In this document: piece by piece, positions 13,201-26,224 of the stretch
Layout: each line of letters begins with the position of its first letter
How positions within the stretch are numbered: position 1 is the stretch's first letter
Translations under genes and position numbers: made by a program
Assembly (NCBI GenBank): GCA_964057225.1
Contig: CAXKVF010000080.1
Coordinates: 186,001 to 250,000, forward strand
DNA: 64,000 nt
Direction: 5' to 3'
From: Auanema rhodensis
Taxonomy: Eukaryota; Nematoda; Chromadorea; Rhabditida; Rhabditidae
Notes under the pieces: model-generated
The model's database searches: none
The model's input: only the letters and a program-made list of their open reading frames with translations
Told to the model about the DNA's origin: nothing

Positions 13201-14080
13201 TAACCATGACTTTGAAATTTACGTGAACTTTAATTTATGCTAATTAAATGTACACGTGATGTGCACTTGGTATGTAACTCGCTTCACGTGAAAGATAAAG
13301 AGATGCGGTTTTCAAAATTAGATTCCCCATGTCCATATTAGTCTAAAAACAAATTTTTATTGATATTGGTGCATGGTAACCATGACTTTGAAATTTACGT
13401 GAACTTTAATTTATGCTAATTAAATGTACACGTGATGTGCACTTGGTATGTAACTCGCTTCACGTGAAAGATAAAGAGATGCGGTTTTCAAAATTAGATT
13501 CCCCATGTCCATATTAGTCTAAAAACAAATTTTTATTGATATTGGTTCATGGTAACCATGACTTTGAAATTTACGTGAACTTTAATTTATGCTAATTGAA
13601 TGTACACGTGATGTGCACTTGGTATGTAACTCGCTTCACGTGAAAGATAAAGAGATGCGGTTTTCAAAATTAGATTCCCCATGTCCATATTAGTCTAAAA
13701 ACAAATTTTTATTGATATTGCTTCATGGTAACCATGACTTTGAAATTTACGTGAACTTTAATTTATGCTAATTAAATGTACACGTGATGTGCACTTGGTA
13801 TGTAACTCGCTTCACGTGAAAGATAAAGAGATGCGGTTTTCAAAATTAGATTCCCCCTGTCCATATTAGTCTAAAAACAAATTTTTATTGATATTGGTGC
13901 ATGGTAACCATGACTTTGAAATTTACGTGAACTTTAATTTATGCTAATTAAATGTACACGTGATGTGCACTTGGTATGTAACTCGCTTCACGTGAAAGAT
14001 AAAGAGATGCGGTTTTCAAAATTAGATTCCCCATGTCCATATTAGTCTAAAAACAAATTTTTATTGATATTGCTTCATGG

Positions 14081-14784
14081 TAACCATGACTTTGAAATTT
14101 ACGTGAACTTTAATTTATGCTAATTAAATGTACACGTGATGTGCACTTGGTATGTAACTCGCTTCACGTGAAAGATAAAGAGATGCGGTTTTCAAAATTA
14201 GATTCCCCATGTCCATATTATTCTAAAAACAAATTTTTATTGATATTGCTTCATGGTAACCATGACTTTGAAATTTACGTGAACTTTAATTTATGCTAAT
14301 TAAATGTACACGTGATGTGCACTTGGTATGTAACTCGCTTCACGTGAAAGATAAAGAGATGCGGTTTTCAAAATTAGATTCCCCATGTCCATATTAGTCT
14401 AAAAACAAATTTTTATTGATATTGGTGCATGGTAACCATGACTTTGAAATTTACGTGAACTTTAATTTATGCTAATTAAATGTACACGTGATGTGCACTT
14501 GGTATGTAACTCGCTTCACGTGAAAGATAAAGAGATGCGGTTTTCAAAATTAGATTCCCCATGTCCATATTATTCTAAAAACAAATTTTTATTGATATTG
14601 CTTCATGGTAACCATGACTTTGAAATTTACGTGAACTTTAATTTATGCTAATTAAATGTACACGTGATGTGCACTTGGTATGTAACTCGCTTCACGTGAA
14701 AGATAAAGAGATGCGGTTTTCAAAATTAGATTCCCCATGTCCATATTAGTCTAAAAACAAATTTTTATTGATATTGGTGCATGG
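14081..14784. repeat. Two-monomer duplication carrying G141T
   Basis: Monomers 80-81 and 82-83 both read G141T-CTT followed by GTG, with G141T at 14,221 and 14,573 (352 bp apart). Copy 1 of the block has the pair only once (7,533). Because G141T removes the TAG at 139-141, each copy opens the same 60-codon frame (14,117-14,299 and 14,469-14,651). These are by-products of the satellite mutation, not genes. Confidence 0.85.
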
Positions 14785-15312
14785 TAACCATGACTTTGAA
14801 ATTTACGTGAACTTTAATTTATGCTAATTAAATGTACACGTGATGTGCACTTGGTATGTAACTCGCTTCACGTGAAAGATAAAGAGATGCGGTTTTCAAA
14901 ATTAGATTCCCCATGTCCATATTAGTCTCAAAACAAATTTTTATTGATATTGGTTCATGGTAACCATGACTTTGAAATTTACGTGAACTTTAATTTATGC
15001 TAATTAAATGTACACGTGATGTGCACTTGGTATGTAACTCGCTTCACGTGAAAGATAAAGAGATGCGGTTTTCAAAATTAGATTCCCCATGTCCATATTA
15101 GTCTAAAAACAAATTTTTATTGATATTGGTGCATGGTAACCATGACTTTGAAATTTACGTGAACTTTAATTTATGCTAATTAAATGTACACGTGATGTGC
15201 ACTTGGTATGTAACTCGCTTCACGTGAAAGATAAAGAGATGCGGTTTTCAAAATTAGATTCCCCATGTCCATATTAGTCTAAAAACAAATTTTTATTGAT
15301 ATTGGTTCATGG

Positions 15313-17072
15313 TAACCATGACTTTGAAATTTACGTGAACTTTAATTTATGCTAATTAAATGTACACGTGATGTGCACTTGGTATGTAACTCGCTTCACG
15401 TGAAAGATAAAGAGATGCGGTTTCCAAAATTAGATTCCCCATGTCCATATTAGTCTAAAAACAAATTTTTATTGATATTGGTTCATGGTAACCATGACTT
15501 TGAAATTTACGTGAACTTTAATTTATGCTAATTAAATGTACACGTGATGTGCACTTGGTATGTAACTCGCTTCACGTGAAAGATAAAGAGATGCGGTTTT
15601 CAAAATTAGATTCCCCATGTCCATATTAGTCTAAAAACAAATTTTTATTGATATTGCTTCATGGTAACCATGACTTTGAAATTTACGTGAACTTTAATTT
15701 ATGCTAATTAAATGTACACGTGATGTGCACTTGGTATGTAACTCGCTTCACGTGAAAGATAAAGAGATGCGGTTTTCAAAATTAGATTCCCCATGTCCAT
15801 ATTAGTCTAAAAACAAATTTTTATTGATATTGGTTCATGGTAACCATGACTTTGAAATTTACGTGAACTTTAATTTATGCTAATTAAATGTACACGTGAT
15901 GTGCACTTGGTATGTAACTCGCTTCACGTGAAAGATAAAGAGATGCGGTTTTCAAAATTAGATTCCCCATGTCCATATTAGTCTAAAAACAAATTTTTAT
16001 TGATATTGGTTCATGGTAACCATGACTTTGAAATTTACGTGAACTTTAATTTATGCTAATTAAATGTACACGTGATGTGCACTTGGTATGTAACTCGCTT
16101 CACGTGAAAGATAAAGAGATGCGGTTTTCAAAATTAGATTCCCCATGTCCATATTAGTCTAAAAACAAATTTTTATTGATATTGCTTCATGGTAACCATG
16201 ACTTTGAAATTTACGTGAACTTTAATTTATGCTAATTAAATGTACACGTGATGTGCACTTGGTATGTAACTCGCTTCACGTGAAAGATAAAGAGATGCGG
16301 TTTTCAAAATTAGATTCCCCATGTCCATATTAGTCTAAAAACAAATTTTTATTGATATTGGTTCATGGTAACCATGACTTTGAATTTTACGTGAACTTTA
16401 ATTTATGCTAATTAAATGTACACGTGATGTGCACTTGGTATGTAACTCGCTTCACGTGAAAGATAAAGAGATGCGGTTTTCAAAATTAGATTCCCCATGT
16501 CCATATTAGTCTAAAAACAAATTTTTATTGATATTGCTTCATGGTAACCATGACTTTGAAATTTACGTGAACTTTAATTTATGCTAATTAAATGTACACG
16601 TGATGTGCACTTGGTATGTAACTCGCTTCACGTGAAAGATAAAGAGATGCGGTTTTCAAAATTAGATTCCCCCTGTCCATATTAGTCTAAAAACAAATTT
16701 TTATTGATATTGCTTCATGGTAACCATGACTTTGAAATTTACGTGAACTTTAATTTATGCTAATTAAATGTACACGTGATGTGCACTTGGTATGTAACTC
16801 GCTTCACGTGAAAGATAAAGAGATGCGGTTTTCAAAATTAGATTCCCCATGTCCATATTAGTCTAAAAACAAATTTTTATTGATATTGCTTCATGGTAAC
16901 CATGACTTTGAAATTTACGTGAACTTTAATTTATGCTAATTAAATGTACACGTGATGTGCACTTGGTATGTAACTCGCTTCACGTGAAAGATAAAGAGAT
17001 GCGGTTTTCAAAATTAGATTCCCCATGTCCATATTAGTCTAAAAACAAATTTTTATTGATATTGCTTCATGG
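15313..17072. repeat. Partial third copy of the composite block (monomers 87-96)
   Basis: Monomers 89-96 read GTT, GTT, CTT, GTT, A17T-CTT, A129C-CTT, CTT, CTT, matching monomers 27-35 except that one monomer is missing. The loss coincides with monomer 93 (16,369-16,544), which has A17T at 16,385 but ends CTT. In the other two copies A17T is followed by GTT and then a separate CTT monomer, so monomer 93 looks like a crossover hybrid. Monomer 87 carries T112C. Confidence 0.7.
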
Positions 17073-20000
17073 TAACCATGACTTTGAAATTTACGTGAAC
17101 TTTAATTTATGCTAATTAAATGTACACGTGATGTGCACTTGGTATGTAACTCGCTTCACGTGAAAGATAAAGAGATGCGGTTTTCAAAATTAGATTCCCC
17201 ATGTCCATATTAGTCTCAAAACAAATTTTTATTGATATTGGTTCATGGTAACCATGACTTTGAAATTTACGTGAACTTTAATTTATGCTAATTAAATGTA
17301 CACGTGATGTGCACTTGGTATGTAACTCGCTTCACGTGAAAGATAAAGAGATGCGGTTTTCAAAATTAGATTCCCCATGTCCATATTAGTCTAAAAACAA
17401 ATTTTTATTGATATTGGTGCATGGTAACCATGACTTTGAAATTTACGTGAACTTTAATTTATGCTAATTAAATGTACACGTGATGTGCACTTGGTATGTA
17501 ACTCGCTTCACGTGAAAGATAAAGAGATGCGGTTTTCAAAATTAGATTCCCCATGTCCATATTAGTCTCAAAACAAATTTTTATTGATATTGGTTCATGG
17601 TAACCATGACTTTGAAATTTACGTGAACTTTAATTTATGCTAATTAAATGTACACGTGATGTGCACTTGGTATGTAACTCGCTTCACGTGAAAGATAAAG
17701 AGATGCGGTTTTCAAAATTAGATTCCCCATGTCCATATTAGTCTAAAAACAAATTTTTATTGATATTGGTGCATGGTAACCATGACTTTGAAATTTACGT
17801 GAACTTTAATTTATGCTAATTAAATGTACACGTGATGTGCACTTGGTATGTAACTCGCTTCACGTGAAAGATAAAGAGATGCGGTTCTCAAAATTAGATT
17901 CCCCATGTCCATATTAGTCTAAAAACAAATTTTTATTGATATTGGTTCATGGTAACCATGACTTTGAATTTTACGTGAACTTTAATTTATGCTAATTAAA
18001 TGTACACGTGATGTGCACTTGGTATGTAACTCGCTTCACGTGAAAGATAAAGAGATGCGGTTTTCAAAATTAGATTCCCCATGTCCATATTAGTCTAAAA
18101 ACAAATTTTTATTGATATTGGTGCATGGTAACCATGACTTTGAAATTTACGTGAACTTTAATTTATGCTAATTAAATGTACACGTGATGTGCACTTGGTA
18201 TGTAACTCGCTTCACGTGAAAGATAAAGAGATGCGGTTTTCAAAATTAGATTCCCCATGTCCATATTAGTCTAAAAACAAATTTTTATTGATATTGGTGC
18301 ATGGTAACCATGACTTTGAAATTTACGTGAACTTTAATTTATGCTAATTAAATGTACACGTGATGTGCACTTGGTATGTAACTCGCTTCACGTGAAAGAT
18401 AAAGAGATGCGGTTTTCAAAATTAGATTCCCCATGTCCATATTAGTCTAAAAACAAATTTTTATTGATATTGCTTCATGGTAACCATGACTTTGAAATTT
18501 ACGTGAACTTTAATTTATGCTAATTAAATGTACACGTGATGTGCACTTGGTATGTAACTCGCTTCACGTGAAAGATAAAGAGATGCGGTTTTCAAAATTA
18601 GATTCCCCATGTCCATATTAGTCTAAAAACAAATTTTTTTTGATATTGCTTCATGGTAACCATGACTTTGAAATTTACGTGAACTTTAATTTATGCTAAT
18701 TAAATGTACACGTGATGTGCACTTGGTATGTAACTCGCTTCACGTGAAAGATAAAGAGATGCGGTTTTCAAAATTAGATTCCCCATGTCCATATTAGTCT
18801 AAAAACAAATTTTTATTGATATTGGTGCATGGTAACCATGACTTTGAAATTTACGTGAACTTTAATTTATGCTAATTAAATGTACACGTGATGTGCACTT
18901 GGTATGTAACTCGCTTCACGTGAAAGATAAAGAGATGCGGTTTTCAAAATTAGATTCCCCATGTCCATATTAGTCTCAAAACAAATTTTTATTGATATTG
19001 GTTCATGGTAACCATGACTTTGAAATTTACGTGAACTTTAATTTATGCTAATTAAATGTACACGTGATGTGCACTTGGTATGTAACTCGCTTCACGTGAA
19101 AGATAAAGAGATGCGGTTTTCAAAATTAGATTCCCCATGTCCATATTAGTCTCAAAACAAATTTTTATTGATATTGGTTCATGGTAACCATGACTTTGAA
19201 ATTTACGTGAACTTTAATTTATGCTAATTAAATGTACACGTGATGTGCACTTGGTATGTAACTCGCTTCACGTGAAAGATAAAGAGATGCGGTTTTCAAA
19301 ATTAGATTCCCCATGTCCATATTAGTCTAAAAACAAATTTTTATTGATATTGGTGCATGGTAACCATGACTTTGAAATTTACGTGAACTTTAATTTATGC
19401 TAATTAAATGTACACGTGATGTGCACTTGGTATGTAACTCGCTTCACGTGAAAGATAAAGAGATGCGGTTTTCAAAATTAGATTCCCCATGTCCATATTA
19501 GTCTAAAAACAAATTTTTATTGATATTGGTGCATGGTAACCATGACTTTGAAAATTACGTGAACTTTAATTTTTGCTAATTAAATGTACACGTGATGTGC
19601 ACTTGGTATGTAACTCGCTTCACGTGAAAGATAAAGAGATGCGGTTTTCAAAATTAGATTCCCCATGTCCATATTAGTCTAAAAACAAATTTTTATTGAT
19701 ATTGCTTCATGGTAACCATGACTTTGAAATTTACGTGAACTTTAATTTATGCTAATTAAATGTACACGTGATGTGCACTTGGTATGTAACTCGCTTCACG
19801 TGAAAGATAAAGAGATGCGGTTTTCAAAATTAGATTCCCCCTGTCCATATTAGTCTAAAAACAAATTTTTATTGATATTGCTTCATGGTAACCATGACTT
19901 TGAAATTTACGTGAACTTTAATTTATGCTAATTAAATGTACACGTGATGTGCACTTGGTATGTAACTCGCTTCACGTGAAAGATAAAGAGATGCGGTTTT

Positions 20001-20416
20001 CAAAATTAGATTCCCCATGTCCATATTAGTCTAAAAACAAATTTTTATTGATATTGCTTCATGGTAACCATGACTTTGAAATTTACGTGAACTTTAATTT
20101 ATGCTAATTAAATGTACACGTGATGTGCACTTGGTATGTAACTCGCTTCACGTGAAAGATAAAGAGATGCGGTTTTCAAAATTAGATTCCCCATGTCCAT
20201 ATTAGTCGAAAAACAAATTTTTATTGATATTGGTGCATGGTAACCATGACTTTGAAATTTACGTGAACTTTAATTTATGCTAATTAAATGTACACGTGAT
20301 GTGCACTTGGTATGTAACTCGCTTCACGTGAAAGATAAAGAGATGCGGTTTTCAAAATTAGATTCCCCATGTCCATATTAGTCTAAAAACAAATTTTTAT
20401 TGATATTGCTTCATGG
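17073..20416. repeat. Monomers 97-115: GTG/GTT-rich section with A145C
   Basis: A145C marks GTT monomers at 17,217, 17,569, 18,977 and 19,153, partly alternating with GTG monomers in dimer fashion (monomers 97-100). A17T appears once (17,969). Private changes include A to T in the TTTTTAT tract near 18,639, T18A with A37T in monomer 111, and T144G in monomer 114. A129C occurs in monomer 112. It is satellite throughout. Confidence 0.8.
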
Positions 20417-22528
20417 TAACCATGACTTTGAAATTTACGTGAACTTTAATTTATGCTAATTAAATGTACACGTGATGTGCACTTGGTATGTAACTCGCTT
20501 CACGTGAAAGATAAAGAGATGCGGTTTTCAAAAATAGATTCCCCATGTCCATATTAGTCTAAAAACAAATTTTTATTGATATTGGTGCATGGTAACCATG
20601 ACTTTGAAATTTACGTGAACTTTAATTTATGCTAATTAAATGTACACGTGATGTGCACTTGGTATGTAACTCGCTTCACGTGAAAGATAAAGAGATGCGG
20701 TTTTCAAAATTAGATTCCCCATGTCCATATTAGTCTAAAAACAAATTTTTATTGATATTGGTTCATGGTAACCATGACTTTGAAATTTACGTGAACTTTA
20801 ATTTATGCTAATTAAATGTACACGTGATGTGCACTTGGTATGTAACTCGCTTCACGTGAAAGAAGAAGAGATGCGGTTTTCAAAATTAGATTCCCCATGT
20901 CCATATTAGTCTAAAAACAAATTTTTATTGATATTGGTTCATGGTAACCATGACTTTGAAATTTACGTGAACTTTAATTTATGCTAATTAAATGTACACG
21001 TGATGTGCACTTGGTATGTAACTCGCTTCACGTGAAAGATAAAGAGATGCGGTTTTCAAAATTAGATTCCCCATGTCCATATTAGTCTAAAAACAAATTT
21101 TTATTGATATTGGTGCATGGTAACCATGACTTTGAAATTTACGTGAACTTTAATTTATGCTAATTAAATGTACACGTGATGTGCACTTAGTATGTAACTC
21201 GCTTCACGTGAAAGATAAAGAGATGCGGTTTTCAAAATTAGATTCCCCATGTCCATATTAGTCTAAAAACAAATTTTTATTGATATTGGTTCATGGTAAC
21301 CATGACTTTGAAATTTACGTGAACTTTAATTTATGCTAATTAAATGTACACGTGATGTGCACTTGGTATGTAACTCGCTTCACGTGAAAGATAAAGAGAT
21401 GCGGTTTTCAACATTAGATTCCCCATGTCCATATTAGTCTAAAAACAAATTTTTATTGATATTGGTGCATGGTAACCATGACTTTGAAATTTACGTGAAC
21501 TTTAATTTATGCTAATTAAATGTACACGTGATGTGCACTTGGTATGTAACTCGCTTCACGTGAAAGATAAAGTGATGCGGTTTTCAAAATTAGATTCCCC
21601 ATGTCCATATTAGTCTAAAAACAAATTTAAATTGATATTGGTTCATGGTAACCATGACTTTGAAATTTACGTGAACTTTAATTTATGCTAATTAAATGTA
21701 CACGTGATGTGCACTTGGTATGTAACTCGCTTCACGTGAAAGATAAAGAGATGCGGTTTTCAACATTAGATTCCCCATGTCCATATTAGTCTAAAAACAA
21801 ATTTGTATTGATATTGGTTCATGGTAACCATGACTTTGAAATTTACGTGAACTTTAATTTATGCTAATTAAATGTACACGTGATGTGCACTTGGTATGTA
21901 ACTCGCTTCACGTGAAAGATAAAGAGATGCGGTTTTCAAAAATAGATTCCCCATGTCCATATTAGTCTAAAAACAAATTTTTATTGATATTGGTGCATGG
22001 TAACCATGACTTTGAAATTTACGTGAACTTTAATTTATGTTAATTAAATGTACACGTGATGTGCACTTGGTATGTAACTCGCTTCACGTGAAAGATAAAG
22101 AGATGCGGTTTTCAAAATTAGATTCCCCATGTCCATATTAGTCTAAAAACAAATTTTTATTGATATTGGTTCATGGTAACCATGACTTTGAAATTTACGT
22201 GAACTTTAATTTATGCTAATTAAATGTACACGTGATGTGCACTTGGTATGTAACTCGCTTCACGTGAAAGAAGAAGAGATGCGGTTTTCAAAATTAGATT
22301 CCCCATGTCCATATTAGTCTAAAAACAAATTTTTATTGATATTGGTTCATGGTAACCATGACTTTGAAATTTACGTGAACTTTAATTTATGCTAATTAAA
22401 TGTACACGTGATGTGCACTTGGTATGTAACTCGCTTCACGTGAAAGAAGAAGAGATGCGGTTTTCAAAATTAGATTCCCCATGTCCATATTAGTCTAAAA
22501 ACAAATTTTTATTGATATTGGTTCATGG
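20417..22528. repeat. Monomers 116-127: more mutated patch with an eight-monomer repeat
   Basis: This patch carries more rare substitutions than its neighbours: T118A (20,534 and 21,942), TA96AG (20,864; 22,272; 22,448), G69A (21,189), A116C (21,412 and 21,764), G102T in monomer 122, changes in the T-tract near 21,629 and 21,805, and C40T in monomer 125. T118A and the first two TA96AG copies are both spaced 1,408 bp, which suggests an older eight-monomer duplication. A116C repeats at 352 bp. Only GTT and GTG haplotypes occur. Confidence 0.75.
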
Positions 22529-23092
22529 TAACCATGACTTTGAAATTTACGTGAACTTTAATTTATGCTAATTAAATGTACACGTGATGTGCACTTGGTA
22601 TGTAACTCGCTTCACGTGAAAGATAAAGAGATGCGGTTTTCAAAATTAGATTCCCCATGTCCATATTAGTCTAAAAACAAATTTTTATTGATATTGGTGC
22701 ATGGTAACCATGACTTTGAAATTTACGTGAACTTTAATTTATGCTAATTAAATGTACACGTGATGTGCACTTGGTATGTAACTCGCTTCACGTGAAAGAT
22801 AAAGAGATGCGGTTTTCAAAATTAGATTCCCCATGTCCATATTAGTCTAAAAACAAATTTTTATTGATATTGGTTCATGGTAACCATGACTTTGAAATTT
22901 ACGTGAACTTTAATTTATGCTAATTAAATGTACACGTGATGTGCACTTGGTATGTAACTCGCTTCACGTGAAAGATAAAGAGATGCGGTTTTCAAAATTA
23001 GATTCCCCATGTCCATATTAGTCTAAAAACAAATTTTTATTGATATTGGTGCATGGTAACCATGACTTTGAAATTTACGTGAACTTTAATTC
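22529..23092. repeat. Monomers 128-131 (start): GTG/GTT dimer link
   Basis: Haplotypes alternate GTG, GTT, GTG, GTT. T36C at 23,092 in monomer 131 is the last difference before the 19-monomer duplication begins matching. It holds only satellite. Confidence 0.75.
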
Positions 23093-24816
23093 ATGCTAAT
23101 TAAATGTACACGTGATGTGCACTTGGTATGTAACTCGCTTCACGTGAAAGATAAAGAGATGCGGTTTTCAAAATTAGATTCCCCATGTCCATATTAGTCT
23201 AAAAACAAATTTTTATTGATATTGGTTCATGGTAACCATGACTTTGAAATTTACGTGAACTTTAATTTATGCTAATTAAATGTACACGTGATGTGCACTT
23301 GGTATGTAACTCGCTTCACGTGAAAGATAAAGAGATGCGGTTTTCAAAATTAGATTCCCCATGTCCATATTAGTCTAAAAACAAATTTTTATTGATATTG
23401 CTTCATGGTAACCATGACTTTGAAATTTACGTGAACTTTAATTTATGCTAATTAAATGTACACGTGATGTGCACTTGGTATGTAACTCGCTTCACGTGAA
23501 AGATAAAGAGATGCGGTTTTCAAAATTAGATTCCCCATGTCCATATTAGTCTAAAAACAAATTTTTATTGATATTGGTTCATGGTAACCATGACTTTGAA
23601 ATTTACGTGAACTTTAATTTATGCTAATTAAATGTATACGTGATGTGCACTTGGTATGTAACTCGCTTCACGTGAAAGATAAAGAGATGCGGTTTTCAAA
23701 ATTAGATTCCCCATGTCCATATTAGTCTAAAAACAAATTTTTATTGATATTGGTGCATGGTAACCATGACTTTGAAATTTACGTGAACTTTAATTTATGC
23801 TAATTAAATGTACACGTGATGTGCACTTGGTATGTAACTCGCTTCACGTGAAAGATAAAGAGATGCGGTTTCCAAAATTAGATTCCCCATGTCCATATTA
23901 GTCTAAAAACAAATTTTTATTGATATTGGTGCATGGTAACCATGACTTTGAAATTTACGTGAACTTTAATTTATGCTTATTAAATGTACACGTGATGTGC
24001 ACTTGGTATGTAACTCGCTTCACGTGAAAGATAAAGAGATGCGGTTTTCAAAATTAGATTCCCCATGTCCATATTAGTCTCAAAACAAATTTTTATTGAT
24101 ATTGGTTCATGGTAACCATGACTTTGAAATTTACGTGAACTTTAATTTATGCTAATTAAATGTACACGTGATGTGCACTTGGTATGTAACTCGCTTCACG
24201 TGAAAGATAAAGAGATGCGGTTTTCAAAATTAGATTCCCCATGTCCATATTAGTCTAAAAACAAATTTTTATTGATATTGCTTCATGGTAACCATGACTT
24301 TGAAATTTACGTGAACTTTAATTTATGCTAATTAAATGTACACGAGATGTGCACTTGGTATGTAACTCGCTTCACGTGAAAGATAAAGAGATGCGGTTTT
24401 CAAAATTAGATTCCCCATGTCCATATTAGTCTAAAAACAAATTTTTATTGATATTGGTGCATGGTAACCATGACTTTGAAATTTACGTGAACTTTAATTT
24501 ATGCTAATTAAATGTACACGTGATGTGCACTTGGTATGTAACTCGCTTCACGTCAAAGATAAAGAGATGCGGTTTTCAAAATTAGATTCCCCATGTCCAT
24601 ATTAGTCTAAAAACAAATTTTTATTGATATTGGTGCATGGTAACCATGACTTTGAAATTTACGTGAACTTTAATTTATGCTTATTAAATGTACACGTGAT
24701 GTGCACTTGGTATGTAACTCGCTTCACGTGAAAGATAAAGAGATGCGGTTTTCAAAATTAGATTCCCCATGTCCATATTAGTCTAAAAACAAATTTTTAT
24801 TGATATTGGTGCATGG

Positions 24817-26224
24817 TAACCATGACTTTGAAATTTACGTGAACTTTAATTTATGCTAATTAAATGTACACGTGATGTGCACTTGGTATGTAACTCGCTT
24901 CACGTGAAAGATAAAGAGATGCGGTTTTCAAAATTAGATTCCCCATGTCCATATTAGTCTCAAAACAAATTTTTATTGATATTGCTTCATGGTAACCATG
25001 ACTTTGAAATTTACGTGAACTTTAATTTATGCTAATTAAATGTACACGAGATGTGCACTTGGTATGTAACTCGCTTCACGTGAAAGATAAAGAGATGCGG
25101 TTTTCAAAATTAGATTCCCCATGTCCATATTAGTCTAAAAACAAATTTTTATTGATATTGGTGCATGGTAACCATGATTTTGAAATTTACGTGAACTTTA
25201 ATCTATGCTAATTAAATGTACACGTGATGTGCACTTGGTATGTAACTCGCTTCACGTGAAAGATAAAGAGATGCGGTTTTCAAAATTAGATTCCCCATGT
25301 CCATATTAGTCTCAAAACAAATTTTTATTGATATTGGTTCATGGTAACCATGACTTTGAAATTTACGTGAACTTTAATTTATGCTAATTAAATGTACACG
25401 TGATGTGCACTTGGTATGTAACTCGCTTCACGTGAAAGATAAAGAGATGCGGTTTTCAAAATTTGATTCCCCATGTCCATATTAGTCTCAAAACAAATTT
25501 TTATTGATATTGGTTCATGGTAATCATGACTTTGAAATTTACGTGAACTTTAATTTATGCTAATTAAATGTACACGTGATGTGCACTTGGTATGTAACTC
25601 GCTTCACGTGAAAGATAAAGAGATGCGGTTTTCAAAATTAGATTCCCCATGTCCATATTAGTCTAAAAACAAATTTTTATTGATATTGCTTCATGGTAAC
25701 CATGACTTTGAAATTTACGTGAACTTTAATTTATGCTAATTAAATGTACACGAGATGTGCACTTGGTATGTAACTTGCTTCACGTGAAAGATAAAGAGAT
25801 GCGGTTTTCAAAATTAGATTCCCCATGTCCATATTAGTCTAAAAACAAATTTTTATTGATATTGGTGCATGGTAACCATGATTTTGAAATTTACGTGAAC
25901 TTTAATTTATGCTAATTAAATGTACACGTGATGTGCACTTGGTATGTAACTCGCTTCACGTGAAAGATAAAGAGATGCGGTTTTCAAAATTAGATTCCCC
26001 ATGTCCATATTAGTCTCAAAACAAATTTTTATTGATATTGGTTCATGGTAACCATGACTTTGAAATTTACGTGAACTTTAATTTATGCTAATTAAATGTA
26101 CACGTGATGTGCACTTGGTATGTAACTCGCTTCACGTGAAAGATAAAGAGATGCGGTTTTCAAAATTTGATTCCCCATGTCCATATTAGTCTAAAAACAA
26201 ATTTTTATTGATATTGGTTCATGG
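24817..26224. repeat. Tetramer (704 bp) higher-order repeat inside the first 19-monomer copy
   Basis: Monomers 141-144 and 145-148 each read CTT, T57A-GTG, C10T+A145C-GTT, A120T-GTT. An earlier related pair (CTT then T57A-GTG, monomers 137-138) lies four monomers upstream. T57A therefore recurs at 24,345, 25,049 and 25,753, each 704 bp apart. Monomer 145 has a private C4T and monomer 146 C80T, and both reappear in the second 19-monomer copy, so the tetramer expansion came before the 19-monomer duplication. Confidence 0.88.

Larger units (their letters stand above)
9857..15312. repeat. Composite block, copy 2, internally expanded (monomers 56-86)
   Basis: This repeats the marker order of 4,225-8,272: A97G+A129C (A97G at 9,953), G39T (10,247), A17T+G102A (11,105), A129C, G141T and A145C (14,929). 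It is longer because of two later internal duplications, one of eight monomers marked by C82T (11,170 and 12,578) and one of two monomers marked by G141T (14,221 and 14,573). C82T was seen only in those two monomers, so the eight-monomer event is younger than the block duplication. Private changes include G90A in monomer 59, C28T in 61 and A46G in 77. Confidence 0.85.
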
